Of a stretch of DNA of 64,000 nucleotides, positions 45,735-56,835 are shown one piece after another (positions within the stretch are counted from its first letter, which is position 1; each line of letters begins with the position of its first letter). Under the pieces are notes generated by a model, which saw only the letters and a list, made by a program, of their open reading frames with translations, did not search any database and was not told the DNA's origin. The position numbers and the translations under genes are program-made. This DNA is from Pelobates cultripes. Lineage: Eukaryota > Chordata > Amphibia > Anura > Pelobatidae. The stretch is taken from assembly GCA_933207985.1 (NCBI GenBank), contig OW240915.1, positions 124,304,469 through 124,368,468 on the forward strand, given 5' to 3'.

Positions 45735-46736
45735 TTATAAAAAATTAAATAAATCAAAATCAACATTCAAACCCTTGAGGTGTAGGGTATCTAGTTGATA
45801 TACCCACTGCATTTCAGTTTGTCCAATCCTTCTTATAGCATCTCCCCCTCTCCAGTGATTCTTAACTATTTTGATCCCAATGAACGTGAGGTGTTTAGGG
45901 TCATTATTATGCATGCAAAAGTGCGCTGGTATTGAGTGATTCTGTAGACCTTTTTCTATATTTCTACAATGTTCTGCGATTCTAGTTTTTAGTGGCCTGA
46001 TCGTTCTACCTACATATTGGAGGCCACACGAACATTCCAATAAATAAATTACATTTTTACTATTGCATGTAATGACCTCTTTTATATTATATATTTTGTT
46101 GGTATTATTTGATTTAAAATCAGTGATCATTCTTTTAGTAGTTTTTGTTTTTTTACATGCCATACAGCAATTACATTTGTAAAAACCTTTTTTGTCCATA
46201 AAGTTATTAATTTTATTAGGGCTATTTTTTGTAAAAAATTTTGTTAAATGCATTTTAAGATTAGGAGCTCCTCTGAATATTACTTTTGGTTTATCGGGAA
46301 TTATTTTTCCTAAAACCTCATCTTCCTTTAGTAAATGCCAATGTTTTGTTAAAATTTTCTTCAATTGTCTATTTTTGTTGTTGTAATCTAATACAATAGG
46401 TAAAGTAAAATCACAATTATTCTGATTCACTGAAGTTTTGACTCTGTGTATGAGTTGGTTCCTATTAATTGTAGCTGTTTGGTTAATAGTTGAATCAATG
46501 TGATTAGCATCATAACCCTTTTGTATAAAGCTTTCCCTCAGTGTATTAGCTTGCTTTAAAAACACAGCTTTATCTGAACAGTTTCTTTTAAGGCGCATCA
46601 TTTGACTTTTAGGTATACTATCTAGCCATATATTGTTATGGCAACTTTTAGTACTTATATAATTGTTTACATTTACTTCTTTAAAGTGTGTTTTTGTTTG
46701 TATTGTGTTATTTTCAATGTATATATTTAAATCTAG
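45735..46736 (-). CDS. PLE-B C-terminal half: RT thumb, Cys motif and GIY-YIG endonuclease
   Basis: The frame is open from just after an in-frame TAA at 46737-46739 to 45735. It contains QMMRLKRNCSDKAVFLKQA (thumb), then a Cys cluster CNCCMACKK (about 46145-46175). A GIY-YIG nuclease follows (VIYLLECSCGLQYVGRTIRPLKTRIAEH, about 45960-46050) with HCRNIEKG and a conserved tail. The nuclease cuts target DNA. The annotation starts after the stop rather than at a Met because this is the continuation of the RT frame. Confidence 0.85.
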   Translation of the reverse strand, partial: LDLNIYIENNTIQTKTHFKEVNVNNYISTKSCHNNIWLDSIPKSQMMRLKRNCSDKAVFLKQANTLRESFIQKGYDANHIDSTINQTATINRNQLIHRVKTSVNQNNCDFTLPIVLDYNNKNRQLKKILTKHWHLLKEDEVLGKIIPDKPKVIFRGAPNLKMHLTKFFTKNSPNKINNFMDKKGFYKCNCCMACKKTKTTKRMITDFKSNNTNKIYNIKEVITCNSKNVIYLLECSCGLQYVGRTIRPLKTRIAEHCRNIEKGLQNHSIPAHFCMHNNDPKHLTFIGIKIVKNHWRGGDAIRRIGQTEMQWVYQLDTLHLKGLNVDFDLFNFL

Positions 46737-47189
46737 TTATGTAACCATAGTGCTACTAAAATCCGCTGTTAAAACTATGCCTTCTTCATTGTTGTTTAAA
46801 AAAGAAATAAAATCCTTGGCTGAACTAATAGGCCCCTTCCAAATAAACAGGAGGTCGTCTATGTAACGAGAATAGGAAACCAGGTTCTGCACCCAGCCAT
46901 GCCCCCTCCACACGGACCGATCTTCCCATTCGGCCATATAGAGGTTGGCATAGCTGGGTGCGAACCTAGTACCCATAGCATTCCCAGTTTTCTGTAAAAA
47001 GAAGCTGTCTTTAAACCAGAAATAATTATGTTTCAAAATTAAATCTATGCCGTCAATAATAAAATCTCTTTGTTCTTGGAACATAGAGTCATCCCGTTCT
47101 AAAATAGATCTGATTGCCTGGCATCCCTTGTCATGTTGGATAATCGTATATAATGACTGTACGTCGCATGTAATAAGTATATAATCATT
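46737..47189 (-). pseudogene. PLE-B reverse transcriptase palm
   Basis: The blocks are DVQSLYTII (catalytic Asp region, about 47150), KTGNAMGTRFAPSYANLYMAEWE and SRYIDDLLFIWKG (YIDD catalytic pair). The N-terminal fingers are missing because the inverted repeat begins at 47190. A single TAA at 46737-46739 separates it from the downstream frame; otherwise the two are in phase. Confidence 0.85.
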
Positions 47190-47952
47190 TTTAAAATTCT
47201 GATTATTATGTCAAATCCTTTACATATAATATCTACATGTGCCATTTTTACTTCTTTATTCTAGACCCAATTGTTATAGTTATCAGCTATTTTAAAGTCT
47301 ATATTTTATACTACCTTCTTCTCTATTATTGTTTTAGCATTTGCACACTGCATATGTGCAGTTTTTATTTAATTTTTCTATAAATAAGACTTATATTTCT
47401 GTTATTAAATTATTCCAATTTGTTTTTTTCCCAAATTGATGTTTGCCCTTAACAAATATGGCCGCCGCATTGTATTTGCACTACGATATGCCCACACTCT
47501 CTAGTATTGGAGGCTGGGGCGGGTGACGCTCGAAACGCTATGTACACCATCTATTGGTGATACGTATGCTTTCAGGCGCCTAAATACAACATTTATTTTA
47601 ATTGAAATGCCGCGATCACTTCCGGTCGGACGCAAGTATCGCGTCACTTCCGGTATGACGCGGGTGCCGCGTCACTTCCGGTATGACGCGTGCGTGTCAG
47701 CAACAAGCCGGAACCAGGAAGTAAACACACCAGGATACCATCTCTTCATCAATAAGGATATATAAACGGACTTACTGGACATTATACCACACTTCTGAAG
47801 AAGCCAACCTAGCGAAACGCGTTAAGTGGGACTAAATTTTATGTTTTATATATTTTATCCTTTATTTTGTTTGTTTATATTAAAGTATACTTTTAAAGTT
47901 ACTTTTATATTTACTCAATTTTTTTATTTTATTTCCTGGATCCTGTATATCC
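47190..47952 (+). repeat. PLE-B inverted repeat, right arm
   Basis: Reverse complement of the left arm. In plus orientation it reads like a PLE 3' UTR with no coding sequence before it, meaning a second, opposed copy of the element end. Confidence 0.9.
47787..47830 (+). ncRNA. Hammerhead ribozyme motif, right arm
   Basis: Stem I is CACTT (47790-47794) paired with AAGTG (47824-47828). The core is CTGAAGA (47795-47801). Stem II is a short GCC-AACCT-AGC hairpin with one mismatch, then GAAA (47814-47817). Stem III is the palindrome ACG/CGT, and cleavage is predicted after the T at 47823. Short, palindromic stem III fits the dimeric hammerheads reported for PLEs. Confidence 0.65.
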
Positions 47953-48360
47953 TTGGTGGGGATTATACCACCTATGCTGTTTATACTAGAGCAGGATTTA
48001 TGCTCTAGAAATTGTAAGTACAATACTATTTAATATTTATTATATTATTAGTACTTACTTCACCATATTGCTGCTATTTTAATAAATAATCTAATATTCG
48101 TGGCAACTTCTACAAATCCAAAGACGGGGATTGTACCGTCCAGGCGCTTTACAGCAGAGCTCTGTTATAGCTCATTCATATGTGAGTGGACTGTACATAG
48201 TTTTAAACCACCTGTCTTTAAGAGAATATTTACTGTATTGCACTATTATTTTTTATCTTAATTCTTTTTGAGGTTATGATTATTTAGAATATTCAAGGAT
48301 ACATGTATGTATTTTTTACATATATAAATTATTAGGCGCGGTATACTCTTTTCTCTTTGT

Positions 48361-49448
48361 TCTCCTAAGTAGTATTTTTAGTATTAACATTATAGGCTTT
48401 TTGTCCCAAGCAAGTTAGCTCACCTACAGACGTGTTATACATTGTCCCTTTCCTGGCTATACAAACATGACCTATAATGGAGGTTTTTAACCACCATTCC
48501 GATTTACTTCTAGTACTTACTTGATGATCAGACTGGAAAGGTATCTGTTGTTCATATGTCTCAGAGCCAGGGTACCATATTTCCTTTGCCTCCCATGGCC
48601 ACTGGTCTCCCATATTAGTACCTCCACACACATAGCAATTAGTTACATTAAGACTACCTGCAATACCCTCAGCCAAATCAATAAATAGGTTCTTAACATT
48701 ATGGGGAATTTTATCCTCAACACTCATCTCCTCATAGAAGGAATGAGAAACCTGATAAGTTTGAGTTGCCACTGTCTCATTTTCAAGACCTACATATATT
48801 ATTGTTCCTGGATCTACTCCTGTGCCATATATTTGGAACCCAAACAGACCTCCGAACCTGTCAATAAAGTGCTACAGATTGGAAATGGTCATGTGAACGG
48901 GGTTACACACATAGTTTTACAGTATGGTGTGGTAGGCAACCTTTGGATAATCATATCTTGATCCACTGTTTTTCCCAGGTTGCCCAACCTACACATGACC
49001 AATAGGGGCAGAAGTTAGTCTCTATTTGGGCAGTCAGGATCAGTAGATCTTTTACTGGGACATATGGGTTTAATGATAAATACTTAAGTTCGTTCCCATT
49101 TAAAATTACCACATACATTCCAAAGTCTTCCACTACCCGAAATCGCCTTACATGCATCAAATAATAGAATACCCGTGGAATGTATGGTGCTTATCACAGT
49201 CCTATTTATTAATGTCCCCTGGGAGTTACTATTCCGAATTACCAACCAAATTGTACGGGGTTGAAATTGGGGATCGAAACATTTAGACTCTCCTGATATT
49301 GGCTTGCACACACTATAATCAATATTCAAATATCTACATTTAGATACAGATACCTTACATTCATACTGTGAGTGCCAGGTGAGAGTTTGGGATATTTGGT
49401 TACCTGTTTTAGTAGTCTTAATGCAACTATCGCAATTCGATATGTCTG
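48361..49448 (-). pseudogene. ERV-B env surface subunit fragment
   Basis: Minus-strand frames at 49084-49448, 48951-49160 and 48365-48772 form successive parts of a Cys-rich, Asn-glycosylated envelope surface protein. They contain CDSCIKTTKTGNQ, LTWHSQYECKVSVSKCRY, then NCYVCGGTNMGDQWPWEAKE. The last block resembles SU of frog epsilon-like ERVs. Frameshifts separate the frames. The 5' end is cut by hAT-3 at 49449 and the 3' end (transmembrane subunit) is lost at the PLE-B border. Confidence 0.65.
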
Positions 49449-49574
49449 CAGTGGAGTCTCTAGGATTAATTTTTCGGGGGGGCACATGGAGGGCCAGTGA
49501 CAAAAGTAGGGGGGCACATTTAACTCCGCCCTCGCCGCAGTTTGACCCCGCCCCTGTCGCATGTTAAGCCACGC

Positions 49575-50395
49575 CACACACACACAGACTGCTGAGTCCA
49601 TACACACACAGATTGCTGAGTCCATACACACACACACACACAGACTGCTGAGTCCATACACACACACACTGCTGAGTCTACACACACAGAGACTGCTGAG
49701 TCCATACACACACAGATTGCTGGGTCCATACACACACACACACACACAGACTGCTGAGTCCATACACACACACACACACACACAGACTGCTGAGTCCATA
49801 CACACACAGATTGCTGAGTCCATACACACACAGATTTGCTGAGTCCATACACACACACACAGACTGCTGAGTCCATACACACACAGATTGCTGAGTCCAT
49901 ACACACACAGATTGCTGAGTCCATACACACACACATACACACACACACAGACTGCTGAGTCCATACACACACACACACACATACTGCTGAGTCCATACAC
50001 ACACACACAGACTGCTGAGTCCATACACACACAGACTGCTGAGTCCATACACACACACAGACTCTGCTGAGTCCATACACACACACACAGACTGCTGAGT
50101 CCATACACACATACACACACACACCAGACTGCTGAGTCCATGCACACACACAGACTGCAGGAGTCCATACACACACACACACACACACACAGACTGCTGG
50201 TCCATACACACACAAACTGCTGAGTCCATACACACACACACACACACACACACACAGACTGCTGAGTCCATACACACACACACACACAGAGACTGCTGAG
50301 TCCATACACACACACACACACAGACACACACTGCTGAGTCCATACACACATACACACAGACTGCTGAGTCCATACACACACAGACTGCTGAGTCC
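49575..50395 (+). repeat. 'agactgctgagtccatac'-(CA)n minisatellite
   Basis: About 27 units, each a fixed 'cagactgctgagtccata' plus a variable (CA)n run. Open frames on both strands are artefacts. Confidence 0.9.
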
Positions 50396-51235
50396 ATGTG
50401 TATGGGGATAGTGTATGTGTGTAGAGTGTATGTGTATGGGGGGGAAGAGTGTGTGTATAAGGGGCAGTGTGTGGGGCAATGTGTGTGTATGGGGGGCAGT
50501 GTGTGGGGCAATGAATGTGTATGGGGGGCACTGTGTGTGTATGTGTGTGTATGGGGGGCATTATGGGGGGCAATGTATTATTCTATGAGGTAGTAAGGGG
50601 CAATATTAGTAAGCCATGGGGCAGTGTGTGTGTATGTTTGAGAGATGATATTATTGTATGGAGACTGTATTTGGGGCAATGTGGTATTGTATGGGGGCCA
50701 ATGTGTGCGTATGGGGCACAATGTGTGTGTGGGGGGAGGCAGTGTATGATATGGGGGCAATGTGTGTGTCTGTGGGGAGCAGTATGGGGGCAATGTGTGT
50801 GTGACTGTATGGGGGCAGTGTGTGCCTATAGGGGCAGTGTGTGGGGCAGTGTGTGTATGGGGGCATGTGTGTGTATGGCTTTGGTGTGGGGGGCAGTGTG
50901 TGTGTATGGGGGGCAATGTGTGTGTGTGGGGGGCAGTATGGGGGACAGTGTGTGTGTATGGGAGGCTGTATGGGGACAGTGTGTGTGTATGGGTGCGGTA
51001 TGGGGGGCAATGTGTGTGTATGGGGGTTGTGTGTGGCTGTGTGGGGAAGGGAGGCTGTATGGGGCAGTGTGTGTATGGGGGCAGTATGGGGACAGTGTGT
51101 GTGTATGGGAGGCTGTATAGGGGGGCAGTATGGGGGGGCAGTGTGTGTGTATGGGGGGCAATGTGTTTGTATGGGGGGCAGTGTGTGTGTATGGGGGCAA
51201 TGTGTGTGTATGGGGGCAATGTGTGTGTGTACACC
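50396..51235 (+). repeat. 'gtgtgtgtatggggggcagt' minisatellite
   Basis: GT/G-rich units of about 20-30 bp ('gtatggggggcagtgtgtg', 'gtatgggggcaatgtgtgt'). The purine/pyrimidine strand bias switches at about 50396 from CA-rich to TG-rich, so the two arrays are oriented tail to tail. Confidence 0.85.
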
Positions 51236-51515
51236 CCCCACTCCCCCCAAGCCTACCTGTCACTGGGGGTCAGGCAGCCATCTTCTGAAGCAGCATGGGC
51301 TGCTGCATTACGGCGGGGCGGGGCTTATCGGCAGGGCTTCGTTTGGGGGCAGAGCCTGTGCCGGGGAGCCAATCAGTGCTCCCTCCAGCCACAGACAGCC
51401 CCCAGCACCTCAGCACTGCATTCCCTCGGGCTGTAACAGTCCGAGGGAAGCCCATGGCCAGCATGATGTAGGGGGGGCCATGGCCCCCTCTGGCCCCCCT
51501 CTAGCGATGCCACTG

Positions 51516-51915
51516 TATGTCTGTACTCCTACCTTCCTGAAAAATCATAAAAATACTAAGACACATAATAAAACACATTCCTGAAATCCTCATTTTTCTT
51601 CGACCGTGCGATGGCCTCTCAGCTTCCCGATTGTGAGGGCTGCAAGGATGTTGTTCTTCTGATCCTCACTTTCCTTCACAGAGATCCCTTCGAGATACTC
51701 TGGCTATGACACGTAGGCAGGTGGTCAGGCTTTATTATGGCCGTCAAAACACCTACTTGATGATCTCTGTAGACTTTTAACTAGAATGTCTCGATATCCC
51801 CTCGTACTTTATCTCACGACATGTTCAATCCAACTGGGTTATGCGCTTCAACCGGGTCCTGCAAGGATTCTCAGGATCCGGAGTAGCTTGCCAAGAGTCT
51901 GCCGCTGGTTTAACC
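51516..51915 (-). pseudogene. ERV-B env start and pol remnant
   Basis: After the duplicated octamer the minus strand shows a hydrophobic run (CVLLCVLVFL / FIMCLSIFMIF, about 51530-51580) that could be the env signal peptide. Upstream, broken frames to 51915 could be pol but have no firm motif. Most of RT, RNase H and integrase is missing. Confidence 0.4.
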
Positions 51916-52760
51916 TTAGAATGATGAATCCAAGGAGTCACTTCCGCCACCTTTACAGCTGTTGGGGTAGATAAAAAAACAACATACAAAGGCTAGCACC
52001 CCGAGCTTTAACTCAATATGTATTGGTAGGATATTACGAGCAAGACCTGGAGGATTATTTTCTTCCCATACTCCTGGAATGTCAAATAAGGATTCATCAC
52101 TCTTAGGGTTAACACTTGTCACTATGGAATAGAAGCGTCATTCTTCTTCCCTTGGCACCGATATCGCCATTATGCCTGGTAATCCCTTAAACTTCAGAGA
52201 TGTTGATCCATTAGGTAAAAGGTTATCTGAGCTTAAAGCTTCGATAATAGATCTCGTCCTAAAAGTTGAATCGGACACTCTGGCATATATAGGAACTAAT
52301 GCTTCACCACATGGCCTCCCAGAATACAAGTGCGACTCTTAAGAACCGGTCTAGCTGCACTTCTCCCAGTAGCTCCTATCACAGTTATAGTCTTCCCCGA
52401 AGGCGGAGCCACCATCTTAGTCACCACAGAATGTTCAGCACCTGTGTCAATCATGAAAGAACTTCTCTTTCCCCCTATTGCTACATCGACCATAGGCTCC
52501 GCTTGACCAACTGGAAATGGAGCCCGGTCGGTATCAATAGTCTTCCATGATCGTATCAGCCAGACCCACAAAATCTCTATCCTCTCTTTCTCTAGGTCTC
52601 TGCGTGGGTTGATAGTATCTGTCTCCTTGAACACTTCCTCTACTATTCCCACCATTCCCTCTAAAACTTCCTCTTCCTCTATAACTACCACTATAACCTC
52701 CTCGTACCCTTCTCTCTCCTTGTCTATCACCTTCATACTGCTCTCTCTGTGGACACTCAC
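51916..52760 (-). pseudogene. ERV-B protease and start of pol
   Basis: The minus-strand frame 52760-52296 contains SSFMIDTGAEHSVVT (protease catalytic DTG, about 52440-52480). The next (52329-52138) holds the protease C-terminal part. The third (51916-52122) contains SLFDIPGVWEENNPPGLARN, a typical start of the RT region in gamma/epsilon-type pol. Each step changes frame. Confidence 0.75.
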
Positions 52761-53291
52761 TCTTCCAATGTCCCTCCTTTCTACTGATTCCTACTTAAAG
52801 GTCCCTTGCTCAGCCTATTCTCGTCTCCTCTATTCACTTCCCTGTCTTTCTACACTTGAGATAGCTACCGCTAGCATATCTGCCCTTTTCCTCATCTTAC
52901 GTTCTTCCTCCCGCTTTACCTCCGTCTCCCTATTCATATATACTTTATTTGCAATCTCCATTAGCTTTAATATGGACATCCCTACAAATCCCTCTAATTT
53001 CTGTAATTTCCTTTTAATATCACCTTGGGCCTGGCTGCCAAATGCTGAGTCTATCATTCAGAAGTTTTCAGGGGCTTCAGGATTGAAAGGAGTGTACAAT
53101 CTATTTGACTCAAGCAGTCTCTCATAAAAAGCACTAGGTGACTCATCAACACCTCAGCCATCTTTGACATATTAATTGCCTTCTTCCCTCCTGCCTTCAT
53201 GCCAGCAATTATGGCTTCCCGATAAGCTCTTAGTTGGGGCATGTCAGCACCATTCACGTTCCAATTTGGATCGACATTTGGATAATAGAAG
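52745..53291 (-). pseudogene. ERV-B gag: capsid C-terminal and nucleocapsid
   Basis: Blocks in minus order are FYYPNVDPNWNVNGADMPQL and REAIIAGMKAGGKKAINMSK (53054-53291). Next is DIKRKLQKLEGFVGMS with ANKVYMNRETEVKREEERK (52830-53057), a hallmark of gammaretroviral-type capsid C-termini. A zinc-knuckle remnant EGHWKSECPQRE (about 52755-52790, different frame) follows. A solo LTR splits gag at 53292. Confidence 0.8.
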
Positions 53292-54473
53292 TGTGACGAG
53301 ACCAATCTCGCCACATTGCATTGGAGAAGCCTGGTTGCTCGCCTGCTGCCTTTGGACTATGGCCCCCTTTTAAAAGACTTTATTTTTCCATGCAGAAAAG
53401 CTGTATTCGTGCTTTTCTGCCGGTTGTTCGGTAGTTTCAATCTACCGAACAACCGTACGAATGACTGGACCACCTGGGAGCTGGAGTGTGCCGGCAATTA
53501 ACCTCCCTGAAGCTGCGGTTAACCGCAGATTAATTGATGAACGCTGGGTGGCCGCCGTTCGTATCCCGAACACGAGGTCGCGGCCATTTTAAACCATACG
53601 AATGAACAGCGGTGTTCGCCTCTATTTTCATGGAACTAAAATCGGACACAGTTTTGCGCGAACACCGCTGAAGCCGCCGACCTCCCTTCTTGTTCGGTGA
53701 AAGCACACGAATGACCCGGTGTTCGGTATTTTTGTGTGAATGTCTTATACCCCAGATAGGAATCCCATGGAGCCCATTCGTATGAAACTGACTGTAAAGA
53801 CTTTGGCTCCATGGCGATTGAACTGTATTCGTGTAGTCTGAGTGCCATTCACCTAATAATGTGCACTCAGACCTGAGCTATCTGGGGATATGTTACATGT
53901 CTGTGTTTTATGTAGTAAATGTTACTTTGTGCATTTTAAAGTATAATGCTGGTTTTGTGTCCCCACGTGTGTAATGGAGTTTTTCCTTTGTCTTGGGAGA
54001 TAATTGAGTTACTTCCCAATTATCTCCCAGGGCAGAGGGGAGGAAGCCAGGATGCATTGTGGGAATATACTGTGACTGTGTGTCCTATTTGTCCACTTGT
54101 CTGTCCCTTGTCACAGTCTCCCATTTGGTCCCCTAGGGGAGTGTCCACCAGGTGGGAGACCTGCATAAATACTGGGCAGGTAGCCCTCATTAAACAGACC
54201 ACTGCTTGACCCTCAACACAGAGCCTTGTCTCGTTCTTGGGGGGATTCACTGTATGCTGTTAGAGACTGATTGCCAGGAGTGTAAGCTGATTGTCTGCTT
54301 TTCCTGTTCGTCTGCTAGCAGCTATTTGGGAGGTTCCAGTTCGGGAGTTGAAGTGCTATTTTGTATCCACTTCAGGAGTTTGTTGTTCTGCAGTAGCTGT
54401 GCCTGTATCTCTGGAAAGGGGGCCGATCGCCTAAACGTTTTTTTTCCCCTTTTGTGCAAAACGGTCCGTTACA
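53292..54473 (+). mobile_element. Gypsy-type solo LTR inserted in ERV-B gag
   Basis: It runs TGTGACGAGACC...GGTCCGTTACA (1,182 bp), with 5-bp TSD 'agaag' at 53287-53291 and 54474-54478. It carries a TATA-like 'cataaatact' (about 54163) and an ATTAAA signal (about 54189), followed by 'ccctcaacacagagccttgtctcg', as in the other LTRs of the window. Solo form implies recombination between two LTRs. Confidence 0.9.
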
Positions 54474-54780
54474 AGAAGTAACCAAATCTGTCATAACTTG
54501 AGGTTTGTCAGTATATGAAGAGTTATGAGTCTTCCAGTTAAATAAATCAGTCATAGTGAAGGGGACATATACAAACACTGGATCTGCCCGTTGTATTTGG
54601 CCATTCTCATCCACGTGCCCCACACACATCTCATCCTGATGTAAGTCTGAGGGGCATTTGGTAATGTCGGGGTTGGACGCTACCAGTCATCTGTCGGATT
54701 AATATGGGACTTCGGCAAGGCTGCTCAATAATAGGTTCAAGTCTGGGAGTAAGATAGGTGTAAGGGGGTGAGCTAATTTT
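54474..54780 (-). pseudogene. ERV-B gag: p12/capsid N-terminal
   Basis: Minus-strand VYVPFTMTDLFNWKTHNSSY (about 54510-54570) is the conserved capsid N-terminal block of gamma/epsilon-type Gag. A Pro-rich SSPPYTYL late-domain-like motif occurs just upstream (about 54755-54775). Matrix is missing; the sequence becomes unrelated beyond about 54780. Confidence 0.7.
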
Positions 54781-56111
54781 ATTAGTCAGCATTTGGTGGA
54801 TAAAAAAAGTTTTTTTTAAAAAGTGTTAAACCAAAAACCTACCAGTAGGTGTCACCAGAGGATAATTGTATCAAAATAATCTTTATGGGTCTAATAATAA
54901 AACTTAACTTTTAATATATTTATACATAAAATAAAACCTTATAGCAATAAATATATTAAAATAGGGTAAGCAATCCTACTTCTATCTGTTATAAACAATG
55001 TATTATCAATGTAACTCCTGAAGATGGCCAGTAGGTGGCCCTAGAGTGCCTCCCTAAAGTCTAATGAAGCAAATAGACTTTAATTAATTATGTCCCTATT
55101 TTATTATTATTTATTTTAATCACTGTCCACCCTGATATCTAGGCTTGATTAAATCTTTAGTTCTAAGATAAATTAAACATTTCAGTTTGTATTTTAGTAA
55201 AAGGGGACATTTTGGACAAAGCTGGGAGGGGCCCATCCAGTAACTAAAAAAAGACAATATACCATCTTATACCATTGATCATTGATTAGGGGGAAGGGGA
55301 GTAGTACAGAAATACAAGAGTTTGAAACAAAAGAACATATAGGTATGTGGGTAGGCGGGGACAGTAGAGCAGGGGGAGTGCAAATACAAACTATACCAGT
55401 TTTGGGAGGAAGAAATGGGCGTGGCTACTCTGGCACTGGAGGATGAATAGGGGGGGAGGGGGGGTTGGTAATCAGATGCCAGGGGGGGAGGGGATGTCCA
55501 AAGCAGTTGTAATTAAGACCTTAGTTCTGACGACCATGTGGCTACATTGTTTCTCATATGACACAGTTTAACTCACCAAGGCAGTTTTTCAACAATCAGT
55601 TTCCAACAGTCAATATATAGAAACTGATCATAGAATTCCGGCCTACTAGTTACAGCCACATGTACACCCTGCACTAAATTTAAGTGAAGACTGCTACATG
55701 GAGGCCATGCGGCCACCAAAACAGGCTACTCCCTACTTTTTTTTTTTTTTTAAACATACAAGACAAAGGACCAACAGCCTTGTGAATCAGAAGATTATTT
55801 CAACAGAACGTCTGATTCAAAAAGCTGTACAAATATACACACAGTTTCAACAGTCACACCAATCTCCTTATCACCAGCACCACATTGCACAGTCACTAGG
55901 CCCAAACATACACATGCACGCAAACACAGGATCCTCACATGCTCAACAATATCACGACGTCGCACACACGAAATTAAATCAAAAACCCACCAAAGACTAT
56001 ACACTTATCATGTAACTATTATTCAAACCATACAACTATCCACGCTATTAATCCATATAAACTAACCGATCACATAACATTTCAACAATTTCATCTCTAC
56101 AATTATCCGTA
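54781..56111. other. Unassigned AT-rich interval
   Basis: It contains poly-A/T stretches, G-rich runs (55448-55495) and no domain-bearing frame. Two short paired phrases ('agtaggtgtcaccagag' near 54845, 'agtaggtggccctagag' near 55032) suggest an old repeat. Confidence 0.4.
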
Positions 56112-56127
56112 CTATAAATCAACTTTT
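56112..56127. repeat. Left 16-bp TSD of the L1
   Basis: 'ctataaatcaactttt', repeated exactly at 63676-63691. Confidence 0.9.
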
Positions 56128-56404
56128 TTTTTTTATATATATATATAAATCTTTATTTTCATTTTTTTTTTTTTTTAAGTTCATTCAGGTACAGATACAG
56201 CTTTCAACTGTAGTTTTAAACACTGTAGAAAATTACTTAGCAGTAAAATTATACGTATAAATAACAATAGAACCGTGCTTCAAATATACATCTACCAGTT
56301 TTCTGCTGTATCTACAGCCGTACAAACATACCATACATACAATTCATCTTATCCATACCACATTTTCACTACTACCTACAATTAGCTATCTATAGGGGGG
56401 CAGG

Positions 56405-56835
56405 GGGGTTTGAGTTTTTATAATTAATATATCTAACCCAAGGGGCCCAAACTTCATTATATTTTTCTCTAGATATCTTGTTTAGAGCTATCTCAGCTTC
56501 CATGCTACGTTGGTAATCTATCTGTGTACAATTATCGTGCCAATTTAACACACCTATTTTTCTCCAATTTCTAGCCATAACTATTTTTATTGCCATACAG
56601 ATGTGGATCATAAGAATTTTTCGTTTTATATTGCTTTTTGGCAGGTCTAAATGAAACAAAAACATTTGAGGCGTAATCACAGTCTGAATCTCAAACACAA
56701 AATCCATCAATTCCGCTAAAATTAATTTCATAGGTTTCAACTCCTCACAGTCCCACCAGATGTGGGAGAATGAACCTAACTCCCTACCACATCTCCAACA
56801 ATCTGGTAGAAGTGTGGGTTGAAATCTATGAAGGC
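56405..56835 (-). pseudogene. L1 ORF2 C-terminal end
   Basis: The frame contains LPDCWRCGRELGSFSHIWWDC, a Cys/His/Trp cluster typical of the L1/Tx1 ORF2 C-terminus. Helical Lys/Arg-rich sequence follows, ending in YNEVWAPWVRYINYK. It lacks a start because the 5' side is the GC-rich insert; the Met upstream (56995) lies in the insert. Confidence 0.85.

Larger units (their letters stand above)
44831..48360 (-). mobile_element. PLE-B: Penelope-like retroelement between inverted terminal repeats
   Basis: A 5'-truncated PLE coding region (45735-47189, minus) is flanked by long inverted repeats 44831-45595 and 47190-47952. PLEs are known to carry direct or inverted pseudo-LTRs and hammerhead ribozymes; both are seen here. 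Sequence 47953-48360 has no counterpart on the left. It may be further PLE end sequence or a separate repeat. The right edge adjoins ERV-B env. Confidence 0.75.
49449..51515. mobile_element. hAT-3: hAT-like element with minisatellite interior
   Basis: The TSD 'tatgtctg' occurs at 49441-49448 and 51516-51523. The ends CAGTGGAGTCTCTAGG and, reversed, CAGTGGCATCGCTAGAGG are inverted repeats. G-rich 'gggggggcacatgg' / 'ggggggccatggcccc' blocks follow each end. No transposase is seen. It inserted into ERV-B env. Confidence 0.85.

Noticed and set aside
47520..47545. Another GAAAC motif ('gctcgaaacgct') considered as a hammerhead
   Set aside because: No CTGANGA core or matching stem I at the right distance.
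49326..50593. Cys/Val/Trp-rich frames up to ~415 codons
   Set aside because: They read through the 'agactgctgagtccata' minisatellite of hAT-3. Only the tail of one frame is ERV env.
50515..51584. Gly/Cys/Val-rich frames in the TG-rich block
   Set aside because: Tandem repeat translation, not a protein.
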